From Planctomycetota bacterium (GTDB taxonomy: Bacteria > Planctomycetota > UBA1135 > UBA2386), in the NCBI GenBank assembly GCA_020848735.1, contig JADLHO010000010.1, positions 1 through 62,228 of the forward strand: 62,228 nt of DNA. Direction: 5' to 3'. Positions 19,709 to 26,730 of the stretch are shown one piece after another (positions within the stretch are counted from its first letter, which is position 1; every line of letters starts with the position of its first letter). The notes under the pieces were generated by a model. The model did not search any database, had not been told where the DNA came from, and saw only the letters and a program-made list of their open reading frames with translations. The translations under genes and the position numbers were made by a program.

Positions 19709-21415
19709 ATGAATCCCCTCATGCGTCCCGTCTACACCCTGGTCCCGGCACTCGCCGCGTTGACCTTGCCGCTCGCGGCACAGACGACCTCCCAACGGCT
19801 CGACGGTCTGCTCGCCGACAACGCCTTCGGCCGCAGCGTGGCATCGATCGGCGACATCGACGGCGATCGTCGCGATGACTTCATGGTCGGCGCGGACTGG
19901 GTGGATTCGAACTCCCAGAACAGCGGCACGGTCTACGTCTACTCGGGAGCGACGCGCACGCTGCTCTTCTCCCTCGATGGTGATTCGATCGGCGACTTCT
20001 TCGGCTTCAGCGTCGCCGGTGCGGGCGACGTCGACAACGACGGTGTCCCCGACCTGATCGTCGGTGCCTACGGCGATGAACCGCCGACGAATCTCGACAC
20101 CGGCGCGGTCTATGTCTACTCGGGCCGCACGCAGGCGCTGATCTGGCGCTTCGAGGGCAGCGGGCTCGAGTCGCGGCTCGGCTACAGCGTCGGCGCGGCG
20201 GGCGATGTCAACGCCGACGGCTACGCCGACATCATCGGCGGCGCGTACTCGGACAACACCGCGGGCTTCTCCGCGGGCCAGGCCGTCGTGTGGTCGGGCA
20301 AGGACGGCAGCGTGATCTGGACCTTCAACGGCGCCGGCGCGGGCCACTACCTCGGCTTCGGCGTCAACGGCGCCGGTGACGTCGACAAGGATGGCTTCGA
20401 CGATCTGATCGTCGGGGCCGTGGGCGACGGCGCGAACGGGTTCCTCTCCGGCACCGCGCTCGTCTACTCGGGTCGCACCGGTGCCCAGCTCTGGCGCTTC
20501 GACGGCCAGGGTCAGGATCTCCAGGGCGCGAGCGTCGCGAGCGCGGGCGACGTCGACGGCGACCTTCACGACGACGTGATCGTCGGCGCGCCCTTCGCGG
20601 ACGACGCCGGCAGCGACGTCGGTTCCGCGCGCGTCTATTCGGGCCGCACGGGGGCGCTCCTCCACACGCTGACCAACGGCAACGTCCCGGGTCTCCTCTT
20701 CGGCTACCCGGTCGCCGGTGCGGGCGACGTCGACGGCGATGGCCGCGGCGATCTGCTCGTCACCGCGCTGCTCGGCACGGTCGGTGTCACGCCGGTCACC
20801 GGCGGTGTCTACGTGTTCTCCGGTGCGACGGGCAACCTCATCGAATCGCTCGGCCTCGGCGGCATCGCCGATGCCTTCGGTTGGGGCCTCGCCAGCGCGG
20901 GCGATGTCGACGACGACGGCTTCGACGAGATCCTGGTCGGCGCACCCTTCGCCGACTTCACCGGTGTGCAGGCGGGATCCGCGTACGTCATCGATCTGAA
21001 CGCGATCGGCACACCGCCGAAGGCCTACGAGTACGGCATCGCGTGCCCGGGCAGCAACGGCAAGGCCCCGCACATCGGCCATCGCGGCCGCGCGGCGATC
21101 GGCGAGACGCTCGAGATCACGCTCCGCGGCACGCTGCCGAACGCGCCCGTGGTCGTCAACATGGGTCTGCCGATGAACCTCGCGCTGGACTCCTACGGCT
21201 TCACCGGCTGCACGCTCTACGCGAGCAACGACGGCTTCGTGATCGTCCGCACCTCCGGGCCGCTGGGCGTGTTGGACTTCGATCCGCTGCTGATCCCGAA
21301 CACGCCGAGCTTCGTCGGGCAGTCGTTCGTCGCGCAGTGGATCTGCCTCGATCCCGCCGCGAACGTCGCCGGCTACGCGTTCTCGAACGCGGCCGAGTAC
21401 ACCTTCGGCAACTGA
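19709..21415 (+). CDS. secreted FG-GAP (integrin-like) repeat protein with shared C-terminal module
   Basis: Signal peptide about residues 1-30 (ending ...LTLPLAAQTT); a second Met at residue 5 is an alternative start. Seven FG-GAP units follow (GRSVASIGDIDGDRRDDFM, GFSVAGAGDVDNDGVPDLIVG, WGLASAGDVDDDGFDEILVG), each with YVYSGxTxxLLxxFxG strands. This predicts a calcium-binding seven-bladed propeller like integrin alpha. The last ~125 residues begin YEYGIACPGSNGKAPHIGHR and end AANVAGYAFSNAAEYTFGN, the same module that closes the Kelch-like and SBBP/HAF proteins. It is probably a surface or matrix protein. A perfect terminator-like palindrome lies 26 bp after the stop. Confidence 0.85.
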   Translation: MNPLMRPVYTLVPALAALTLPLAAQTTSQRLDGLLADNAFGRSVASIGDIDGDRRDDFMVGADWVDSNSQNSGTVYVYSGATRTLLFSLDGDSIGDFFGFSVAGAGDVDNDGVPDLIVGAYGDEPPTNLDTGAVYVYSGRTQALIWRFEGSGLESRLGYSVGAAGDVNADGYADIIGGAYSDNTAGFSAGQAVVWSGKDGSVIWTFNGAGAGHYLGFGVNGAGDVDKDGFDDLIVGAVGDGANGFLSGTALVYSGRTGAQLWRFDGQGQDLQGASVASAGDVDGDLHDDVIVGAPFADDAGSDVGSARVYSGRTGALLHTLTNGNVPGLLFGYPVAGAGDVDGDGRGDLLVTALLGTVGVTPVTGGVYVFSGATGNLIESLGLGGIADAFGWGLASAGDVDDDGFDEILVGAPFADFTGVQAGSAYVIDLNAIGTPPKAYEYGIACPGSNGKAPHIGHRGRAAIGETLEITLRGTLPNAPVVVNMGLPMNLALDSYGFTGCTLYASNDGFVIVRTSGPLGVLDFDPLLIPNTPSFVGQSFVAQWICLDPAANVAGYAFSNAAEYTFGN

Positions 21416-21440
21416 TTCCGAAGCGGACCGCGGCGGCCAT

Positions 21441-21474
21441 CGACGGGCCCGCGCCGATCGGCGCGGGCCCGTCG
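21441..21474 (+). terminator. perfect GC-rich palindrome, probable terminator
   Basis: The 15-base arms 21441-21455 and 21460-21474 are exact complements around a gatc loop, and tcgttcc follows. It sits just after the FG-GAP gene. It is a strong stem without a true T-tract. Confidence 0.7.
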
Positions 21475-21515
21475 TCGTTCCGGGGCACGCTGCGGCGGGC
21501 GAACGGCGACGGCGC

Positions 21516-21521
21516 TACGCT
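21516..21521 (+). promoter_or_regulatory. candidate -10 element for kynU (TACGCT)
   Basis: GCTACGCT lies 16 bp before ATG 21538 and 61 bp before ATG 21583. Its sequence matches other GCTANNNT boxes in the window. Confidence 0.3.
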
Positions 21522-21582
21522 CCGCGCCCACTTCGCGATGCAACCGCGCGCGCGCTGCGTGCGAAGCCTCGCCCTCTCCGCC

Positions 21583-22773
21583 ATGGACGACCCCCTCCTG
21601 CGCTGGCGCGCCGAGTTCCCCATCGTCGAGCGCACGAACTACCAGATCAGCAACTCGCTCGGCGCGATGCCGCGCCGTGCCCGCGAGCGCCTGATGGAGT
21701 TCGCGGATCTCTGGGAGACACGCGGCGTGCGGGCCTGGGGCGATCGCTGGTGGAATCTGCAGTTCGAGTTCGCCGCGTCGATCGAGCGCATCCTCGGCGT
21801 CGCGGCCAACACGGTGTCGATGCACCAGAACGTGGCGATGGCATCGCAGGCGATCCTGTCCTGCTTCGCGTTCGAGTCGCCCCGCAACCGCATCGTCTAC
21901 AGCGAGCTCAACTTCCCGTCGGTGATGTACCTGTACGAGCAGCAGGTGCGGCGCGGGGCGGAGATCGTGCGCGTGCCCTCCGGCGACGGGATCACGATCG
22001 ACACGCAGCGCCTCTGCGACGCGATCGACGAGCGCACCCGGCTCGTCCCGATCAGCCACGTGCTTTTCCGCAGCGGGTACATCCAGGATGCCCGCGCCAT
22101 CGTCGAGAAGGCGCGGCGCGTCGGGGCGTTCGTCGTGCTCGACGTGTTCCAATCGGTGGGCGCCCTCCCGCTCGCGCTCGCCGACTGGGGTGTCCATGCC
22201 GCGGTCGGTGGCGCGCTCAAGTACCTCTGCGGCGGTCCCGGCAACTGCTTCCTCTACGTCGATCCCGCGGAGCGCGCGGCGTTGAAGCCCGGTTTCACGG
22301 GCTGGGCCGCGCACAAGGACCCCTTCGCGTTCTCGACGGCCGGTCAGGACTGGCGGGACGACGGCGGCCGCTTCCTCAACGGCACGCCGAACGTGCCCGC
22401 GCTCTTCGCCGGCATCGAGGGGACGAAGATCGTCGCCGAGATCGGTCTCCCCGCCATCCGCGCCAAGAGCCTGCGGATGACCGCGAAGATGCTGGAGCGC
22501 TGCGATCGCCACGGCTTCGCCCTGCGCTCCCCGCGCGCGGCCGAGCAGCGCGGCAACCACGTCTCGATCGACGTGCCCTTCGGCTACGAGATCTGCCAGG
22601 TCCTCAACGCGCGCGACATCGTCTGCGACTTCCGGCCCGGTGCCGGCATCCGGCTCTCCCCGCACTTCTACACCCGCGACGACGAGGCGGTCGCGGCGGT
22701 GGACGCCATCGCGGCGATCGCGGCGTCCGGCGAGTACCGCGCGTTCGTCGGGCAGCCGCGGAAGCCGGGATGA
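21583..22773 (+). CDS. kynU: kynureninase-like PLP enzyme
   Basis: Fold-type I PLP enzyme of aminotransferase class V, closest in pattern to kynureninase. That enzyme cleaves kynurenine or 3-hydroxykynurenine to (hydroxy)anthranilate and alanine. Landmarks are YQISNSLGAMP, the Trp-rich WGDRWWNL segment, FPSVMYLYEQQ, LVPISHVLFRSGY, DVFQSVGALPL and the PLP-lysine K213 in GGALKYLCGGPG. GWAAHKDPFAF and FLNGTPNVPAL match the substrate-side blocks. Length (396 aa) fits the family. I prefer ATG 21583 (MDDPLLRWR); ATG 21538 is in frame, adds 15 unconserved residues and is closer to the putative promoter. Formamidase kynB lies 840 bp downstream, which supports a kynurenine-pathway role. Confidence 0.82.
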   Translation: MDDPLLRWRAEFPIVERTNYQISNSLGAMPRRARERLMEFADLWETRGVRAWGDRWWNLQFEFAASIERILGVAANTVSMHQNVAMASQAILSCFAFESPRNRIVYSELNFPSVMYLYEQQVRRGAEIVRVPSGDGITIDTQRLCDAIDERTRLVPISHVLFRSGYIQDARAIVEKARRVGAFVVLDVFQSVGALPLALADWGVHAAVGGALKYLCGGPGNCFLYVDPAERAALKPGFTGWAAHKDPFAFSTAGQDWRDDGGRFLNGTPNVPALFAGIEGTKIVAEIGLPAIRAKSLRMTAKMLERCDRHGFALRSPRAAEQRGNHVSIDVPFGYEICQVLNARDIVCDFRPGAGIRLSPHFYTRDDEAVAAVDAIAAIAASGEYRAFVGQPRKPG

Positions 22774-22775
22774 GG

Positions 22776-22790
22776 GCGGCGGACCGCCGC
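22776..22790 (+). terminator. short hairpin after kynU
   Basis: gcggcgg and ccgccgc flank a single base just after the kynU stop, forming a 5-6 bp GC stem. It could be a weak terminator. Confidence 0.3.
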
Positions 22791-22822
22791 TGCCCGGACT
22801 TTTCCGCGCCCGACGGCGTCGC

Positions 22823-22828
22823 TAGCAT
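22823..22828 (+). promoter_or_regulatory. candidate -10 element (TAGCAT) for the RRM gene
   Basis: GTCGCTAGCATCCG resembles the box before the PAS kinase (CTCGCTAACATCCG). If used, the RRM mRNA would carry a leader of about 240 nt. Confidence 0.4.
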
Positions 22829-23072
22829 CCGCGCCCGTTCCCGGTCGTGAGAAGCAACGTCGCGGACCCCTGCGGGTCGCCACGCCCATTCGAGCCGCCG
22901 AGACCTGTCCAAGGACGCGCGCTTTGCGGCGTCGCGTGTCCGTCGTTCGCAGTGCGGTGGTCCGGCGCAGGCCCGACCCCCGGCGAGCCGCCAGGACCCG
23001 AGCGAGCGGGACGAGGACTCCACGCTCGAGCGAGGGCCCAACCTCACGCGAGACAGTCCCCGAGAAAGACCA

Positions 23073-23567
23073 ATGGGCAAGCGACTCTTCGTCGGCAACC
23101 TCTCCTACGACACGACGGAAGACACCCTGATCGAGCACTTCGAGAAGGACGGCCGGCAGGTGACGAGCTGCCGGATCATGACGGACCGCGACACGGGTCG
23201 CTCGCGCGGCTTCGCGTTCGTCGAGTTCGCGACCGATGACGAGGCGGCGGCCGCGATCGAGGCGATGAACGGCGTCGAGGTCGACGGCCGCCCGATGCGC
23301 GTGAACGAAGCCCAGGATCGTCCGGCCCGTCCCGCGGGCGGTGGTGGTGGCGGCCGCGGCGGCTACGGCGGTGGTGGTGGCGGCGGTGGCCGGCGCGGTG
23401 GCGGCGGCGGTGGCCGCGGTGGCTATGGCGGCGGCGGCGGTGGTGGTGGCGGGGGCTACGGCTCGGGCGGCGGCGGCGGTGGCGGCGGTGGCCGTCGCGA
23501 CTGGGACCGCGGTGGCCGCGACAACGACCGTGGCGGGCGCGATTTCGACCGCGGCGAGCGCTGGTGA
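23073..23567 (+). CDS. glycine-rich RRM RNA-binding protein
   Basis: A single RNA-recognition motif spans residues 3-80, with RNP2 LFVGNL (5-10) and RNP1 RGFAFVEF (45-52) and the aromatic residues that stack on RNA. A long Gly-rich tail with YGGGG and RGG-like units follows, and the end (RRDWDRGGRDNDRGGRD) is Arg/Asp-rich. Such proteins bind single-stranded RNA in the cytoplasm and are often cold-induced. The RRM is nearly canonical; the tail adds RNA affinity and may drive condensation. It lies between kynU and kynB but has its own ~300-bp upstream region, so expression is probably separate from kynU. Confidence 0.93.
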   Translation: MGKRLFVGNLSYDTTEDTLIEHFEKDGRQVTSCRIMTDRDTGRSRGFAFVEFATDDEAAAAIEAMNGVEVDGRPMRVNEAQDRPARPAGGGGGGRGGYGGGGGGGGRRGGGGGGRGGYGGGGGGGGGGYGSGGGGGGGGGRRDWDRGGRDNDRGGRDFDRGERW

Positions 23568-23597
23568 GCGCACGGGTGCGGTGAGCCGGCGGCCGCG

Positions 23598-23603
23598 TAG
23601 CAT
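23598..23603 (+). promoter_or_regulatory. candidate -10 element for kynB (TAGCAT)
   Basis: CGTAGCAT ends 12 bp before the kynB ATG. A start site about 7 nt downstream would leave almost no leader. Confidence 0.4.
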
Positions 23604-23615
23604 CGCGCGCCGCCG

Positions 23616-24260
23616 ATGACGCGCCGCATCTGGGACATCTCCGAACCCCTCTCGCCCGCGACCGCGGTCTTCCCCGGCGACACGCCCTTCTCGCAGGACT
23701 GGGTCCTGCGCATGGCCGAGGGCGCGTCGTGCAACGTCTCGACGATCCGGCTCTCCGCACACTGCGGGACACACACGGACGCACCGTTGCACTTCGCGCC
23801 CGATGCGCCCGCGATGGCCGAGGTCGAGCTCGAGCGCTACCTCGGACCCTGCCGCGTGATCGAGGTGCGCGGCGACGGCGAGCCGCCGCTCGTGAACGTC
23901 GAAGCGCTGGACCCGGCGCTGCTCGTGGGGGTCGAACGCGTGCTGCTCAAGACGAGCGCGCGCCACGATGCCACGGTCTTCGAGCCGCGCTTCGTCGCGC
24001 TCGGGCTCGCCGCGGCGGAGCGGCTCGTGGCATCGCGGATCAAGCTCGTCGGCATCGACACGCCGAGCATGGATCACGCGACGTCGAAGGAGCTCGCCGC
24101 GCACCACGCGCTCTTCGCCGGTGGCGTCGCGATCCTCGAGAACCTCGATCTCAGCGCCGTGCCGCCGGGTGACTACGAGCTGATCGCCCTGCCCTTGAAG
24201 ATCGTCGGTGGCGACTCTTCGCCGGTGCGCGCCATCCTGCGTGACCTGCCTTCGCGATGA
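23616..24260 (+). CDS. kynB: kynurenine formamidase (arylformamidase, cyclase family)
   Basis: A 214-residue protein with the metal-binding signature HCGTHTDAPLHF (H49, H53, D55, H59) of the KynB/cyclase family. It opens with IWDISEPLSPATAVFPGDTPF, and the conserved LVGIDTPSMDH and ENLDLSAVPPGDYEL blocks follow. The enzyme hydrolyses N-formylkynurenine to kynurenine and formate, the step before kynureninase. The nearby kynU supports this role over other cyclase-family members. Tryptophan dioxygenase is not in the window. The ATGA overlap with the next gene implies co-translation. Confidence 0.9.
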   Translation: MTRRIWDISEPLSPATAVFPGDTPFSQDWVLRMAEGASCNVSTIRLSAHCGTHTDAPLHFAPDAPAMAEVELERYLGPCRVIEVRGDGEPPLVNVEALDPALLVGVERVLLKTSARHDATVFEPRFVALGLAAAERLVASRIKLVGIDTPSMDHATSKELAAHHALFAGGVAILENLDLSAVPPGDYELIALPLKIVGGDSSPVRAILRDLPSR

Positions 24261-25357
24261 ACCCGATGCTCCGCCGTTCGCTCCTCGCCGTCATCACCCT
24301 CGCGTCCTCCGCCTGCCACGTGAGCCGCGAAGGTTCCTCCTGGACGCGGACCACGCTGCTCGCCCAGCCCGGGGAGTCCGCGCCCCTCGACCCGGCCGAG
24401 TTGAACTTCGCGTTCTGGAACCTCGAGAACCTCTTCGATGCGGCCGACGACGCGGCCAACCCCGGCGACGACGAGTTCCTCCCCGCGGGGGGTTGGACCG
24501 AGGACCGCTACGGGCGCAAGCTCGAGCACCTCGCGGGTGAGATCGCGACCGTGGCACCACACGTGATCGGCTTCGCCGAGGTCGAGAACCGCCGCGTGCT
24601 CGACGACCTGTTCGCGCAGCCGCGGCTGGCGGGTCAGGGATGGATCGTCGTCCATCGGGACTCGCCCGATCCGCGTGGGATCGACGTCGCCCTCGCGTGC
24701 CGCGCGCCGTTCGCGGTCGAGGACGGCGAAGGCGCGGTGGTCCTGCACCCGGTGCAAGGCGCCTCGGGGCCTTCGCGCAGCGTCCTCGAGGTCGTCCTGC
24801 GTGCGGGCGCCGCGCGGCTCACGGTCCTCGTCAACCACTGGCCCTCACGCGGTGGCGACAAGGACGGTGCCTTCCGCGCGCTGGCGGGCCAAGCCGCCAA
24901 GGCCGCGGTGCTCGCCGCGATCGAGCGCGAGAAGACGCAGGGTCACGATGCCGACGTGTTGATCGTCGTGGACCTCAACGACGATCCCTGGGATGCCTCG
25001 GTGGTGAAGTCACTCGGCGCGGTGCGCAGCCGCAACGCGGTCCTGAACCGACGCGAAGGCGTGCCGCTGTGGAACGCGTCGTGGTCGCTGCTCGCCGAGC
25101 CCGATCTCGGCACGCTCTACTACAACCCCGAGTGGACCTGGAACGTGTTCGACCAGTGCATCGTCTCGCGCGGACTGCTCGACGACGCCGGGTTCCGCTT
25201 CGTCGAAGGCTCGCTGCGCGTGCACGGCCCCGATCACGTGCGCGACGACAAGCGTCGCCCCAAGTGGTTCCGCAAGGGTCGCGACGACCAGTGGACCGAG
25301 GGCTACAGCGACCACCTCATGGTCACCGGACGCCTGCGGCTCGCGGACAAGCCCTGA
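24257..25357 (+). CDS. endonuclease/exonuclease/phosphatase-fold lipoprotein
   Basis: Lipoprotein signal with lipobox LASSAC, then an EEP (DNase I-like) domain. It shows FAFWNLENLFDAADD (Mg-binding Asn/Glu), VIGFAEVENRRVLDDL, VNHWPSRGGDKDG and, at the end, YSDHLMVTGRL (the catalytic SDH triad). The usual GDFN block is VDLNDDPWD here; the key Asp and Asn are kept. Sequence cannot say whether it acts on nucleic acid, phospholipid or another phosphodiester at the cell surface. It overlaps kynB by ATGA although no kynurenine role is evident. A second EEP protein is encoded at 53384. Confidence 0.85.
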   Translation: MNPMLRRSLLAVITLASSACHVSREGSSWTRTTLLAQPGESAPLDPAELNFAFWNLENLFDAADDAANPGDDEFLPAGGWTEDRYGRKLEHLAGEIATVAPHVIGFAEVENRRVLDDLFAQPRLAGQGWIVVHRDSPDPRGIDVALACRAPFAVEDGEGAVVLHPVQGASGPSRSVLEVVLRAGAARLTVLVNHWPSRGGDKDGAFRALAGQAAKAAVLAAIEREKTQGHDADVLIVVDLNDDPWDASVVKSLGAVRSRNAVLNRREGVPLWNASWSLLAEPDLGTLYYNPEWTWNVFDQCIVSRGLLDDAGFRFVEGSLRVHGPDHVRDDKRRPKWFRKGRDDQWTEGYSDHLMVTGRLRLADKP

Positions 25358-25362
25358 GTCGT

Positions 25363-26715
25363 TCAGCGCCGCCTGCGGCGGATGACGGCGGCGAAGAAGC
25401 CGTCGGTCGCGTGGCGATGGGGGAGCAGTCGGAGGACGGTGCCGCTCGCATCGGTGATCGGCGCGGCCGCCGCGGTGCCGAGGATCTCCGCGACGCGGAC
25501 GAGTTCGAGCGTCGCATCGCGTGCGAGCACGCGTTCGACCTGGCGCTCGTTCTCGTCGGCGAAGAGCGTGCAGGTCGAGTAGACGAGGCGGGCGCCGGGC
25601 GCGAGGCACGCGAGCGCACGGTCGAGCAGCATCGCCTGGGTCGCCTGCAGGTTCTCGAGGCTCGACGGACGGAGCGACCAGCGGGCGTCCGGACGTCGCC
25701 GCCAGGAACCGATGCCGCTGCACGGCACGTCGAGCAGGATGCGGTCGGCGCTCCGCGCGAAGCTCGTGACCGCGTCCGGCCAGCTGTCCTCGGCGACGGC
25801 GAGCGAGCGCACGTTCGCGGTACCGGCGCGGCGGCGGCGCTCGACGAGGCTCGCGAGGCGCCGCTCGTTGGGGTCGATCGCGAGCACTTCGCCCTGGTTC
25901 GCGAGCGCGGCCGACAGGGCGAGCGTCTTGCCGCCCGCGCCGGCGCAGGCGTCGAGCACGCGACCGCGCGGCGGTGGTGCCACCACGAGACAACCGAGCT
26001 GGCTCGCCTCGTCCTGTTGCTCGAAGGCCCCGCTCTGGAACGCGCGACTCGAGAACAGGGTGATCGCGCCGAGCGCGACCAGGCCGTGTGGTGCGAACGC
26101 GGTCGGCCGGGTCGGCACGCCCTCCTCCGCGAGCGCGTGCGCGAGGGCCTCGCGGCTCGCGACCTTCAGCAGGTTCGCGCGCAGGGTCAGCGGTGGTTCT
26201 TCGTTGAGGCTCGCGGCGATCGCGGCCGCCTCGTCGCCGAACTCGGCGCGGAAGCGCGCGGCCAGCCAGTCGGGAATCGACCACGTGAGTCCGAAGCGCG
26301 TGTCGGCGTCCCGGGCGCGCGCGATGCGCAACTCGGCCTCGGCGACGAACGACCAGTCGATGCGCGGCAGGCGGCGGCCGGCCTCGTCGACGTCGATCTC
26401 CCCGTCGAGCAGCAGTGCGGCGACGTAACGCGCGGCTTCCCGCAACTCGAGCGGCGGTGAACGGCCGGGGCCACGCCCGCGGATCGCGCCCTCGAGCGCG
26501 AAGTCCAGGCGCCGCTCCTGCTGGAGCACGCGGTAGCAGCGGCGGGCGGCGAGGCGGCGATCGGCGGCGCCGAGCTCGCGTTGCGGCAGGACCTCGCCGA
26601 GCACGTCGCGCAGCCGCCGTCCGCTGCGCAGGCTCGCCTCCCGCAGTTCGATGACCAGCGATTGCAGCGCGCGCTCGTCGAGGGCGCGCGCTGCGGCGGG
26701 TTCTGGATCGCTCAA
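25363..26715 (-). CDS. rsmB: RsmB/NOP-family 16S rRNA m5C methyltransferase
   Basis: TTG start at 26715. The N-terminal ~150 residues resemble the NusB-like RNA-binding domain (AADRRLAARRCYRVLQQERR). A Rossmann methyltransferase follows with SAM motif VLDACAGAGGKTLALS, DPNERRLASL, the catalytic-site motif DVPCSGIGSWRRRPD and the nucleophile region VYSTCTLFADENE. The family methylates cytosine 967 of 16S rRNA; the exact site is inferred. Length (450 aa) fits. It starts 15 bp after the subtilase stop on the same strand, so the two may share a transcript. Confidence 0.88.
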   Translation of the reverse strand: MSDPEPAAARALDERALQSLVIELREASLRSGRRLRDVLGEVLPQRELGAADRRLAARRCYRVLQQERRLDFALEGAIRGRGPGRSPPLELREAARYVAALLLDGEIDVDEAGRRLPRIDWSFVAEAELRIARARDADTRFGLTWSIPDWLAARFRAEFGDEAAAIAASLNEEPPLTLRANLLKVASREALAHALAEEGVPTRPTAFAPHGLVALGAITLFSSRAFQSGAFEQQDEASQLGCLVVAPPPRGRVLDACAGAGGKTLALSAALANQGEVLAIDPNERRLASLVERRRRAGTANVRSLAVAEDSWPDAVTSFARSADRILLDVPCSGIGSWRRRPDARWSLRPSSLENLQATQAMLLDRALACLAPGARLVYSTCTLFADENERQVERVLARDATLELVRVAEILGTAAAAPITDASGTVLRLLPHRHATDGFFAAVIRRRRR

Positions 26716-26730
26716 CGCCTTGCGTCCTCG

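Noticed and set aside
22829..23072. Riboswitch in the RRM leader
   Set aside because: No core of a known riboswitch class could be recognised; only a long unstructured-looking GC-rich leader is evident by eye.
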